From: Roseobacter sp. SK209-2-6
GTDB lineage: Bacteria; Pseudomonadota; Alphaproteobacteria; Rhodobacterales; Rhodobacteraceae
NCBI RefSeq assembly: GCF_000169455.1
Contig: NZ_AAYC01000018.1
Coordinates: 1-64,000, forward strand
DNA: 64,000 nucleotides
Direction: 5' to 3'
The notes under the pieces were generated by a model, which saw only the letters and a program-made list of their open reading frames with translations, ran no database searches and was not told the DNA's origin. Positions 26,526 through 34,188 of the stretch are shown one piece after another. How positions within the stretch are numbered: the stretch's first letter is position 1; each line of letters begins with the position of its first letter. The translations under genes were made by a program, and so were the position numbers.

Positions 26526-27197
26526 ATGAGCCGTACCATCGTTGATCTCACCATGCTGCTGGAAGAGGGGATGCAGACCTTCCCGACTCTTTGGCATCCC
26601 TTTGTCGAAATCACTCAGCTGGGGCGCCACGGGATTGAGGACCGAGAAACCCGGAAACTGGTGATCGGCACGCATACCGGCACCCATATCGATGCGCCGC
26701 GCCATTTCATCGATGGTGGCGAGACCATTGATAATATCACCCTTGATCCAATGGTTGGTCCCGCTTCAGTGCTGGATATGCGCAGCTTTGGCGCGGATGC
26801 AGAGGTGCAGCCGGAAGATCTGGAAAAGGCGCTGGCGGGCCGTTCTGCGGAACGCGTCCTGCTGCAATATGGCTGGGACAGCACCCTGGGCACGATGGGC
26901 TACTATGATCGTTCTCCCTATCTGTCGGAAGCAGCAGCGCAATGGCTGGTGGATCAGGGCTGTCGCCTCTTGGGTATGGATACGGCGATGCCGGACAACC
27001 CCAAGAATGGTCGTGGTAGTGACAACGACTCCCCGAACCACACCATCCTGCTGGGCAATAATGTCCTGCTGGTTGAATATATGGTCAACCTGACCAGCCT
27101 GCCGACCGAAGGCGAAGTCTTCCTGGTTGTGGCGCCGATGAAGATCCGTGAGGGCGACGGCGCTCCGGTGCGGGCGTTTGCTATCCTTGAGGACTAA
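26526..27197 (+). CDS. PF04199 cyclase / kynurenine formamidase-like metal hydrolase
   Basis: A 223-residue protein of the metal-dependent cyclase/hydrolase family. The diagnostic metal-binding motif HxGTHxDxPxHF is present as 'HTGTHIDAPRHF' near residues 56-67, and the N-terminal 'VDLTMLLEEGMQTFP' is also typical. 'GMDTAMPDNPKNGRGSDNDSPNHTILLGNNVLLVEYM' near 150-185 contains the later His and Glu positions. Family members hydrolyse amides or lactones (kynurenine formamidase, isatin hydrolase) or close rings. Between a VOC protein and an ACP, a lactone or formamide step on the acyl precursor is conceivable; this is inference. Confidence 0.85.
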   Translation: MSRTIVDLTMLLEEGMQTFPTLWHPFVEITQLGRHGIEDRETRKLVIGTHTGTHIDAPRHFIDGGETIDNITLDPMVGPASVLDMRSFGADAEVQPEDLEKALAGRSAERVLLQYGWDSTLGTMGYYDRSPYLSEAAAQWLVDQGCRLLGMDTAMPDNPKNGRGSDNDSPNHTILLGNNVLLVEYMVNLTSLPTEGEVFLVVAPMKIREGDGAPVRAFAILED

Positions 27198-27201
27198 AGA
27201 G

Positions 27202-27453
27202 ATGAGCGAATACCAGACTTGGCTGGCAGAATGGTTTTCGGCGCAGGCGCCGGATGTTTCCTTGGCCCCGCAAGATAACTTCTTTGATATCGGCGCCATC
27301 GATTCCTTTGGTGTCATCGAGCTGATTGAGGCTGCGGAAGACGCCTTTGATATCCGCTTCAGCAACGATGATTTCCAGGATCGCCGGTTCTCTTCGATTG
27401 CCGGGTTGGCGGAGATTCTGAGCGAGAAAAAGTCCGATGCGGTCTCAGTATAA
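27202..27453 (+). CDS. free-standing acyl carrier protein
   Basis: An 83-residue acidic protein with the ACP four-helix pattern and the phosphopantetheine site as 'GAIDSFGVIELI' near residues 33-44, Ser in the DS(F/L) motif. 'NFFDIG' before it and 'DIRFSNDDFQDRRFSSI' after it match helices 2 and 3 of dedicated ACPs. The ATG at 27202 lies four bases after the cyclase stop and is preceded by GGACTAAAGAG. It is too diverged from the fatty-acid ACP motif (DSLD) to be the housekeeping AcpP, so it is a pathway-specific carrier. The last 17 bases overlap the acyltransferase gene. Confidence 0.92.
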   Translation: MSEYQTWLAEWFSAQAPDVSLAPQDNFFDIGAIDSFGVIELIEAAEDAFDIRFSNDDFQDRRFSSIAGLAEILSEKKSDAVSV

Positions 27454-28240
27454 TCGATCTGACCTTGATCGGGCACTGGCAGAGTTGCCGATCGCTGAAG
27501 GGGATGTGCTGTTCCTGCATTCCAACATTGGCTTTTTTGGTCGCATGGAAGGGGCTGGCTCGATGGACGACATCTGTGCCGCCTTTGTTGAGGCTCTCTT
27601 CGAGCGGCTGGGGCCGGGCGGCACTCTGGTGGTGCCGGTCTTTACCTATTCTTTCTCCAGGGGGGAGGTCTTTGATCCGGAGGGCAGCGCCTCTGCCATG
27701 GGCGCCTTTTCCGAATGGATCCGTCGCCATCCAGATGCCAAACGCTCCTTGGATCCCAGTTATTCAGTTGCAGCCCTGGGCGCCCGCGCCCAGGAACTGA
27801 CGCAAAACGCGCCAGAAAACAGCTTTGGTCCAGGCAGTTTCTTTGCGCGCTTCGATCAGCTCGAAGGCGCGATTTGCAATCTGAACTTTGATGCGGGCTC
27901 AACCTATCTGCATTATCTTGAGCGTCAGCGGCAGGTGCCCTATCGGTTCGACAAGAGCTTTGAGGGCACAATCCGTGAGGCTGGCATTGAGCGTGCAGCG
28001 CAGAGTACAATCTATGTGCGCTATCTCAGCGATGATCTGACCGCAGCGGCTTTTGAACCCTTCCATAGGGTGGCTTTGGAGCGTGGAGATTTCCAGACCC
28101 AGGCGCTTGGCCGAGGTCAGATCGGTGTGATCCGCACCACAGCCTGTCGGCAGCTTTTGGATGCGGTTCTTCCAGAGCGCCCCTGGCTTCTAACGCGCGC
28201 GGATGGCGCTGGAATAGCACCGGTTTTGACGCCCGAATAA
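27437..28240 (+). CDS. AAC(3)-family N-acyltransferase (sugar-modifying type)
   Basis: A 267-residue member of the aminoglycoside 3-N-acetyltransferase fold (PF02522). Visible blocks are 'VLFLHSNIGFFGRM' near residue 23, 'GPGGTLVVPVFTYSFSRGEVFDP' near 57-80, 'MGAFSEWIRRHPDAKRSLDPSYSVAALG' near 88-115, and 'GSTYLHYLE' near 153. Typical AAC(3) enzymes have His in 'RSxHPxxS'; here the residue is Asp (RSLDPSYS). The same fold is used by sugar acyltransferases such as FdhC, which moves 3-hydroxybutyryl to an amino sugar nucleotide. With the ACP and ligase in the same operon, this is the likely transferase of the cassette. Antibiotic resistance is an unlikely role. Confidence 0.85.
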   Translation: MRSQYNRSDLDRALAELPIAEGDVLFLHSNIGFFGRMEGAGSMDDICAAFVEALFERLGPGGTLVVPVFTYSFSRGEVFDPEGSASAMGAFSEWIRRHPDAKRSLDPSYSVAALGARAQELTQNAPENSFGPGSFFARFDQLEGAICNLNFDAGSTYLHYLERQRQVPYRFDKSFEGTIREAGIERAAQSTIYVRYLSDDLTAAAFEPFHRVALERGDFQTQALGRGQIGVIRTTACRQLLDAVLPERPWLLTRADGAGIAPVLTPE

Positions 28241-28384
28241 TATGGGAATACCGCTGCTTTTTCGGGAAGACAGAGGCAGGTTTTCGGGGCATAAGGGCGC
28301 TGAAATTGGGGGGGTAAAGAGAAGTTCCACTTAAGGCTGTACGGGCCAGGTGGCCTTCGCTTTACATGAAAAATACCCTATGCT

Positions 28385-28423
28385 AGGTAGCGCAAAAAAA
28401 CAGCCTTCGAGCCCGCGCTACCT
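28385..28423. promoter_or_regulatory. 9-bp inverted repeat upstream of pseB
   Basis: AGGTAGCGC (28385-28393) and GCGCTACCT (28415-28423) are perfect inverted copies with a 21-base A-rich spacer. They sit about 75 bp before the pseB start in the 257-bp gap that separates the acyl cassette from the pse operon. The repeat could be an operator or an mRNA hairpin. No strong promoter hexamers were recognised. Confidence 0.45.
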
Positions 28424-28497
28424 TTAAAACAGGTGGGATGAAGGCAAAACTGTTTAACGAATGCTTTCATTCAAGACATAGATATAGAGGAAATGAT

Positions 28498-29496
28498 ATG
28501 CTCTCTGGTGGTTCAATCCTGATTACTGGCGGAACCGGCTCCTTTGGCCACGCATTTACCAAGATGACGCTAGAGCGTTACAACCCCAAACGCATTGTTA
28601 TCCTGTCCCGCGACGAGATGAAGCAGTGGGAAATGGCCAAGCTATTCAAGGGGGACAACCGCGTTCGCTTTTTCATTGGGGATGTGCGTGATAAGGATCG
28701 TCTCTACCGCGCTTTGGATGGTATCGATTATGTGGTCCATGCAGCGGCAACCAAGATCGTGCCAACAGCAGAATACAACCCCTTTGAGTGCATCAAGACC
28801 AATATTAATGGCGCGATGAACTTGATTGATGCCTGCATCGATAAAGGCGTGAAGCGCGTTGTTGCCCTGTCAACTGACAAGGCCAGCAGCCCCATCAACC
28901 TCTATGGCGCTACTAAACTGGCATCTGACAAACTCTTTGTGGCCGGCAACTCCTATGTGGGAGAGCATGATACCCGCTTTGGTGTTGTGCGCTATGGCAA
29001 TGTCATGGGCTCGCGCGGGTCGGTCATTCCCTTCTTCCTCTCCACGCGTGACAGCGGCACTCTGACCATCACTGATGAGCGTATGACCCGTTTCATGATC
29101 ACTCTGGAACAGGGTGTTGAACTGGTCTGGAAGGCCTTCGACGATATGGAAGGCGGCGAGATCTACGTGCAGAAGATCCCCTCCATGAAGGTGACTGAAC
29201 TGGCCAAGGCGCTGGCGCCAAATGCCAAACTGGAATACATCGGCATCCGCCCAGGCGAGAAACTGCATGAGCAAATGATTGGCCCTGAGGATTCGTTGAC
29301 CACCTATGAGTATGACGACTACTTCAAGATCCTGCCAGTGATCCATGAGGCAGCCTCCAATCCGGCGATGATCAAAGACGGGCGCAAGGTTGCAGAGGGT
29401 TTCCATTATACCAGTGACAACAACAGCGAGTGGATGACCAGCGAAGAACTTCTGTCCTGGGTGGAACAGAACTCCAAGGAAATTGGTAAGATCTGA
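28498..29496 (+). CDS. pseB: UDP-N-acetylglucosamine 4,6-dehydratase (inverting)
   Basis: The first enzyme of pseudaminic acid synthesis, which makes the 4-keto-6-deoxy-L-arabino-hexulose from UDP-GlcNAc with NADP. The 332-residue SDR shows 'ILITGGTGSFGHAF' from residue 7. It has the PseB-specific 'RDEMKQWEMA' near 40, and the catalytic set in 'ALSTDKASSPINLYGATKLASDKL' near 122-145 (TDK and YxxxK). The ATG at 28498 follows AGAGGA at good spacing; an upstream in-frame ATG at 28438 is disfavoured. It is the first gene of a long rightward operon and overlaps pseC by one base. Confidence 0.96.
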   Translation: MLSGGSILITGGTGSFGHAFTKMTLERYNPKRIVILSRDEMKQWEMAKLFKGDNRVRFFIGDVRDKDRLYRALDGIDYVVHAAATKIVPTAEYNPFECIKTNINGAMNLIDACIDKGVKRVVALSTDKASSPINLYGATKLASDKLFVAGNSYVGEHDTRFGVVRYGNVMGSRGSVIPFFLSTRDSGTLTITDERMTRFMITLEQGVELVWKAFDDMEGGEIYVQKIPSMKVTELAKALAPNAKLEYIGIRPGEKLHEQMIGPEDSLTTYEYDDYFKILPVIHEAASNPAMIKDGRKVAEGFHYTSDNNSEWMTSEELLSWVEQNSKEIGKI

Positions 29497-30656
29497 TGAT
29501 ACCCTACGGTCGTCAGGATATCTCGACCGATGATATTGAAGCTGTCGTCGAGGTGTTGAACTCAGACTTTCTGACCCAAGGTCAGAAAGTCCCGGCCTTT
29601 GAAGAGGCTGTTGCAAAGGCCAGCGGGGCTGCGCATGCGGTGGCGGTGAATAGTGCCACCTCTGCTCTGCACATCGCCTGTATGGCCTTGGGTGTCGGAC
29701 CCGGAGATCGGGTCTGGACCAGTCCTATTACTTTTGTCGCCAGCGCCAACTCTGCCCTCTATTGTGGGGCAGAGGTGGATTTTGTCGATGTGGATGCGCG
29801 CAGCTACAATATGTGCCCGAAGGCTCTGGAGGCCAAGCTGCAGCAAGCCGAGGCCAGCGATCAGCTTCCCAAAGTGGTGATCCCGGTCCATCTCTGCGGC
29901 CAATCCTGCGACATGGAAGCCATTGGCAAGCTGGCACTGCGCTATGGGTTCAAGGTCATCGAGGATGCCTCCCACGCCATTGGCGGGGCTTACCAAGACC
30001 AGCCGGTCGGATCTGGGCGCTATTCCGATATCACCGTCTTCAGCTTCCACCCGGTCAAGATCGTGACCACCGCAGAGGGTGGCGTTGCGGTGACCAATGA
30101 TGCGGCTCTGGCCCAGAAGATGGGTCTGGCACGCAGCCATGGTGTGACCCGTGACCCGGATCTGATGGTTGGTGAAAGCGATGGCCCTTGGTACTATCAG
30201 CAGGTAGATCTAGGTTATAACTACCGTATGACAGAGCTGCAGGCGGCTTTGGGGCTTAGCCAGATGACCCGCCTTGAGGAATTCGTCAGCCGCCGTCATG
30301 TGCTGGCCAAGCGCTACAATATGCTCTTGGCGGATTTGCCGCTGATCCTCCCCTGGCAGCATCCAGAGACCTATTCAGGACTGCATCTCTATGTGGTGCA
30401 GGTGGATGATCGGACCTGTGATCTGTCGCGACGCCAGGTCTTTGAGGCGCTGCGTGCCGCTGGGATTGGCGTGAATGTGCATTACATTCCTGTGCATACC
30501 CAGCCCTACTATCGTGACCTGCGGCCGCAGGGATATGATCCGCTGCCCAATGCCATGGGCTATTACAGCCGAGCCATCAGCCTGCCGATGTTCCCGACAA
30601 TGACGGAAGAACAGCAGGATCAGGTGGTAAGCGCGCTTACGCAGATCCTGAACTGA
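29496..30656 (+). CDS. pseC: UDP-4-keto-6-deoxy-N-acetyl-beta-L-altrosamine transaminase
   Basis: A PLP enzyme of the DegT/DnrJ/EryC1 family, 386 residues, that puts an amino group at C4 of the PseB product. The segments 'YGRQDISTDDIEAVVEVLNSDFLTQG' at the N-terminus and 'FSFHPVKIVTTAEGG' near residue 185, with the PLP lysine, are typical of PseC. 'SHGVTRDPDLM' and 'YNYRMTELQAALGLSQ' follow. Its free 4-amino product is the normal substrate of the acetyltransferase PseH, which I do not find in the window. Confidence 0.96.
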   Translation: MIPYGRQDISTDDIEAVVEVLNSDFLTQGQKVPAFEEAVAKASGAAHAVAVNSATSALHIACMALGVGPGDRVWTSPITFVASANSALYCGAEVDFVDVDARSYNMCPKALEAKLQQAEASDQLPKVVIPVHLCGQSCDMEAIGKLALRYGFKVIEDASHAIGGAYQDQPVGSGRYSDITVFSFHPVKIVTTAEGGVAVTNDAALAQKMGLARSHGVTRDPDLMVGESDGPWYYQQVDLGYNYRMTELQAALGLSQMTRLEEFVSRRHVLAKRYNMLLADLPLILPWQHPETYSGLHLYVVQVDDRTCDLSRRQVFEALRAAGIGVNVHYIPVHTQPYYRDLRPQGYDPLPNAMGYYSRAISLPMFPTMTEEQQDQVVSALTQILN

Positions 30657-31357
30657 TGGCGATTGCAGTCATTCCCGCCCGCGGCGGCAGCAAGCGGATT
30701 CCGAGAAAGAACATCAAGCCTTTCTGCGGCAAGCCCATGATCGCCTGGACCATCGAAGCCGCGGCGCAGAGTGGCTGTTTTGATCGTATCATCGTTTCGA
30801 CTGATGACGCCGAAATCGCTGAAGTGGCCCGGGATTGCGGGGCCGAAACCCCTTTTGTACGCCCGCCGGAGCTGTCGGATGATCACACCGGCACCGGACC
30901 CGTGGTGGCCCATGCCATCCAATGGCTGGGACAGGCGGGCAAAGCGCCGGATCTGGCCTGCTGCCTCTATGCCACGGCGCCCTTTTTGCAGGCGGAAGAC
31001 ATCCGGCGCGGCTATGAGGTAATCCAGGAACAGGGAGCCGATTATGCCTTTTCGGTTGCCAGCTTCGCCTTTCCGATCCAGCGCGCGCTCTACCTGACCG
31101 AGGCGGGGCGGCTGGCCATGTTCCAGCCCGAACATCTTGCAACCCGCTCGCAGGATTTGACCGAGGCCTATCACGATGCTGGCCAATTCTACTGGGGCAC
31201 CGCCCAGGCCTGGTGTGAGGAGCGGCGCTTGTTTGACACGGGCTCAATTCCGATTGTGCTGCCACGCCACCGAGTGCAGGATATTGATGTGCCCGAGGAT
31301 TGGGAACGGGCCGAGTGGATGCTGAAGGCGATGCAGCTGCAAAAGGCAAACGCATGA
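30656..31357 (+). CDS. pseF: CMP-pseudaminic acid synthetase (cytidylyltransferase)
   Basis: A 233-residue CTP transferase that activates the finished nine-carbon sugar. 'IAVIPARGGSKRIPRKNIKPFCGKP' fills residues 3-27, a PseF/NeuA signature, and 'STDDAEIAEVA', 'SDDHTGTGPVVAHAI' and 'CCLYATAPFL' follow as in PseF. It is distinct from the NeuA-HAD fusion at 40284, so the window encodes two CMP-nonulosonate synthetases. It joins pseC by a one-base overlap and pseG by a four-base overlap. Confidence 0.95.
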   Translation: MAIAVIPARGGSKRIPRKNIKPFCGKPMIAWTIEAAAQSGCFDRIIVSTDDAEIAEVARDCGAETPFVRPPELSDDHTGTGPVVAHAIQWLGQAGKAPDLACCLYATAPFLQAEDIRRGYEVIQEQGADYAFSVASFAFPIQRALYLTEAGRLAMFQPEHLATRSQDLTEAYHDAGQFYWGTAQAWCEERRLFDTGSIPIVLPRHRVQDIDVPEDWERAEWMLKAMQLQKANA

Positions 31358-32457
31358 AGGTCGCAATCCGGGTCGATGCCTCCATCCAGATCGGGTCCGG
31401 GCATGTGGCGCGCTGTCTGACACTGGCCGCAGTTCTGCGCCAGGCGGGGGCAGAGGTCCTGTTTCTCTGCCGTGACCACCCCGGCCATATGGGCGCTTTG
31501 ATTGAGAACCAGGGCTTCTCCCTCGCTCTGCTTCCGGCAACAGCTGCTCCTGCTGGTGAGGGGTCGGATCTGGCCCATGCGGCTTGGCTGGGGTCTTCGC
31601 AAATGACCGATGCAGAGCAGTGCCAAGCGGCGTTGCAGGGGTTTGGGCGTCCGGACTGGCTGATCGTGGATCACTATGCGCTGGATGCGCGCTGGCAGCG
31701 GCGTCTGCGATCAGAGGTTGGGCGCATCCTGGTGATTGACGATCTGGCGGACCGGGACCATGCCTGTGACCTGCTGCTGGATCAGAACCTGGGGCGTGAA
31801 GCTGGCGACTATGAGGGGCGGGTCCCTGCTGGCTGTCAGGTTCTCTGCGGGCCGCATTATGCTTTGCTGCGCCCAGAGTTCGCGGCGCTGCGCGAACAAA
31901 GCCTGCAGCGCCATCGCAGCGCGCCGCGTCAAGTGCTGATCACCCTCGGCGGGGTGGATCAAGACAATGTCACTGGGCAGGTTCTCTCTGTGTTGCAGGG
32001 CTGCAATCTGCCACAGGACATGCAGGTTACCGTCATTATGGGCGCCACTGCTCCCCATGTGGAGGAGGTGCGTCGTCAGGCCCGGACCATGGTTTTCCAA
32101 TGTGAGGTGGTTGTGGCTGTGTCGGATATGGCTGAACGCATGGTACAGGCCGATCTGTCGATTGGGGCTGCGGGCAGCACCACCTGGGAACGTGCCTGCC
32201 TTGGCCTGCCCAGCCTGATTGTGGTTCTGGCAGAGAACCAGACAGGCATTGCCCAGGCCATTTCCGAAGCCGGAGCCGCTCTTTATGCGGGTAAGGCGGC
32301 TGAGGCTGATTTCCCGAAACAGCTGCGTCGCGCGGTTCTACAATGTCTGAGCGAGCCGGGGCTCCTTTCCAGGATGGGTGTGCGTGCCGCTGCCATCGTG
32401 GATGGGGTGGGGGCCTCCCGCGTGCAACTCGCTATGCAAGGAGAGATTCAGTCGTGA
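31354..32457 (+). CDS. pseG: UDP-2,4-diacylamino-2,4,6-trideoxy-altropyranose hydrolase
   Basis: A 367-residue GT-B-fold hydrolase that removes UDP from the doubly N-acylated precursor. The N-terminal 'RVDASIQIGSGHVARCLTLA' places the catalytic His at residue 17, the position known for Campylobacter PseG. 'DHYALDARWQRRL' near 113 and 'GAAGSTTWERACLGLPSLIV' near 272-290 are also family-typical. It is not fused to a PseH domain, unlike some PseGH proteins. The ATG at 31354 overlaps the pseF stop. The stop overlaps the GTG of the formyltransferase. Confidence 0.94.
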   Translation: MKVAIRVDASIQIGSGHVARCLTLAAVLRQAGAEVLFLCRDHPGHMGALIENQGFSLALLPATAAPAGEGSDLAHAAWLGSSQMTDAEQCQAALQGFGRPDWLIVDHYALDARWQRRLRSEVGRILVIDDLADRDHACDLLLDQNLGREAGDYEGRVPAGCQVLCGPHYALLRPEFAALREQSLQRHRSAPRQVLITLGGVDQDNVTGQVLSVLQGCNLPQDMQVTVIMGATAPHVEEVRRQARTMVFQCEVVVAVSDMAERMVQADLSIGAAGSTTWERACLGLPSLIVVLAENQTGIAQAISEAGAALYAGKAAEADFPKQLRRAVLQCLSEPGLLSRMGVRAAAIVDGVGASRVQLAMQGEIQS

Positions 32458-33101
32458 AGATTACCATACTCTGTTCCTCTGAAGACCATCCCATCAATGG
32501 GGACCTGGAAGCCTGGGTCGCCCGCTGGCAGGGGCAACATGATATTGAGATTATACGACGGGTTTCCCAAGCGGCAGGCGGCGATCTTCTGTTCCTGATC
32601 TCCTGTTCAGAACTGGTAACCAAAGCGGATCGGGACCGCTATCAGGCCGCTTTGGTCATCCACGCCAGCAACCTACCTCAAGGGCGGGGCTGGAGCCCTC
32701 ATATCTGGCAGCTTTTGGAAGGGCGCACGGAGTTTACGGTGACACTGCTGGAAGCAGAGGATGCCGTCGATAGCGGAGATATCTGGCACCAGCTGACCTG
32801 CAAAATTCCTGAACATGCCCTCTGGGATGAAATTAATCAGAACCTGTTTGATGCAGAACTGGCGCTGATGGATTATGCGGTGCAGAATTGGGGGGCGCTC
32901 CAGCCGCGCCCGCAGGACAGCAGCATTGACCCAAGCTATTACCCAAAGCGCAGTCCCGCTGATAGCGAACTGGATCCTGCGGCAAGCCTGCAAGAACTCT
33001 TCAATAGCCTGCGCCTTGCGGACCCGAACCGTTTTCCTGCATTTTTTAAGCTGCATGGCCATAGCTATAAACTAACGGTGGAGAAGATTTCCGATGACTG
33101 A
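32454..33101 (+). CDS. N-formyltransferase-like protein in the pseH position
   Basis: A 215-residue protein with the core of the formyltransferase (methionyl-tRNA formyltransferase/GART-type) domain. 'VIHASNLPQGRGWSPHIWQLLEG' near residues 70-92 corresponds to the HxSxLPxxRG catalytic loop, and 'TLLEAEDAVDSGDIWHQ' near 99-115 to the DxGxI region with the catalytic Asp. The Asn usually two residues before the His is Val here. The GTG start overlaps pseG and has AGGAGA about eight bases upstream. Its place between pseG and pseI suggests it formylates the 4-amino group left by PseC, replacing PseH. This fits known N-formyl pseudaminic acids but is inference. Confidence 0.82.
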   Translation: MKITILCSSEDHPINGDLEAWVARWQGQHDIEIIRRVSQAAGGDLLFLISCSELVTKADRDRYQAALVIHASNLPQGRGWSPHIWQLLEGRTEFTVTLLEAEDAVDSGDIWHQLTCKIPEHALWDEINQNLFDAELALMDYAVQNWGALQPRPQDSSIDPSYYPKRSPADSELDPAASLQELFNSLRLADPNRFPAFFKLHGHSYKLTVEKISDD

Positions 33102-34152
33102 CACCCTGTATATTGCCGACCGCGCCATTGGGCCGGATCACCCACCCTATATCATCGCTGAAATGTCAGCCAATCATAACGGCAATCTGGATGCAGCCTT
33201 TGCCATTATTGAACAGGCGCAGAAGGCGGGGGCCGATGCGCTCAAGATACAAACCTATACACCAGAGACTATTACCCTGAAGAGCGATGCTGAGGATTTC
33301 TGCATCAAAGGCGGGCTTTGGGACGGACGGACGCTCTATGATCTCTATGCGGAGGCTCATACCCCTTGGGACTGGCATAAACCGCTGTTCGAGCACGCCG
33401 CCAAATGCGGCATCCCCATCTTCAGCTCGCCCTTTGACACCACAGCGATCGACCTGCTCGAAGATCTTGGTGCACCAGCCTATAAGATCGCCTCTTTTGA
33501 AGCCATCGATCTGCCCCTGATCCGCTATGCGGCCAGCACCGGCAAACCGATGATCATTTCCACCGGCATGGCTGATGATGAGGAGATCGGCGAAGCCGTT
33601 GCTGCGGCGCGGGAGGCGGGCTGCAAGGAGCTGGTGCTGTTGCATTGCGTCAGCGGCTATCCGGCCCCGGCCGAGGATTACAATCTGCGCACCATTCCGG
33701 ATATGGGCGCGCGTTTTGGCACTCTGACGGGCCTCTCGGATCACACGCTCAGCAATGCCACCGCCATTGCCAGCGTGGCCCTTGGTGCCTGTGTGATCGA
33801 AAAGCATTTCACTCTCGACCGCCAGGGCGGCGGCCCGGATGACAGCTTCTCTCTGGAGCCTGAGGATCTGGTCTCGCTCTGCCGAGACTCCAAGGAAGCC
33901 TGGGCTGCAATGGGGCAGGTGAATTACGGGCGCAAATCCAGCGAACAAGGCAATGTCACCTTCCGCCGTTCACTGTATTTTGTGCGTGACCTGAAGGCCG
34001 GCGAGGTGATCACTGAAGATGCGATCCGCAGTGTGCGTCCTGGTTATGGGCTGAAGCCCAAATTGGCCGATGCGCTGATCGGCAAACGGGTGAAAAGCGA
34101 TGTCTCCTGGGGGCAGGCGACCTCCTGGGATGTCATTGAGGCGGATGACTGA
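33094..34152 (+). CDS. pseI: pseudaminic acid synthase
   Basis: A 352-residue NeuB-family enzyme that condenses PEP with the 2,4-diacylamino hexose. The barrel carries 'AEMSANHNGNLDAAFAII' near residue 22, 'KIQTYTPETITLKSDAEDF' near 50, 'FSSPFDTTAIDLLEDLGAP' near 110, 'ISTGMADDEEI' near 153 and 'EKHFTLDRQGGGPDDSFSLEP' near 235. The C-terminal SAF domain is complete ('RRSLYFVRDLKAGEVITEDAIRSVRPG'). 'GGGPDDSFS' is characteristic of PseI as opposed to NeuB or LegI. It overlaps the formyltransferase gene by eight bases. Confidence 0.96.
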   Translation: MTDTLYIADRAIGPDHPPYIIAEMSANHNGNLDAAFAIIEQAQKAGADALKIQTYTPETITLKSDAEDFCIKGGLWDGRTLYDLYAEAHTPWDWHKPLFEHAAKCGIPIFSSPFDTTAIDLLEDLGAPAYKIASFEAIDLPLIRYAASTGKPMIISTGMADDEEIGEAVAAAREAGCKELVLLHCVSGYPAPAEDYNLRTIPDMGARFGTLTGLSDHTLSNATAIASVALGACVIEKHFTLDRQGGGPDDSFSLEPEDLVSLCRDSKEAWAAMGQVNYGRKSSEQGNVTFRRSLYFVRDLKAGEVITEDAIRSVRPGYGLKPKLADALIGKRVKSDVSWGQATSWDVIEADD

Positions 34153-34188
34153 GCCCTGCATGGCAGAGCTCTGAAAGAGGTAAGGTAA

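Noticed and set aside
27437-28240. Aminoglycoside resistance gene
   Set aside because: The AAC(3) fold is present, but the operon has an ACP and ligase, and the usual active-site His is Asp, so a biosynthetic role is more likely.
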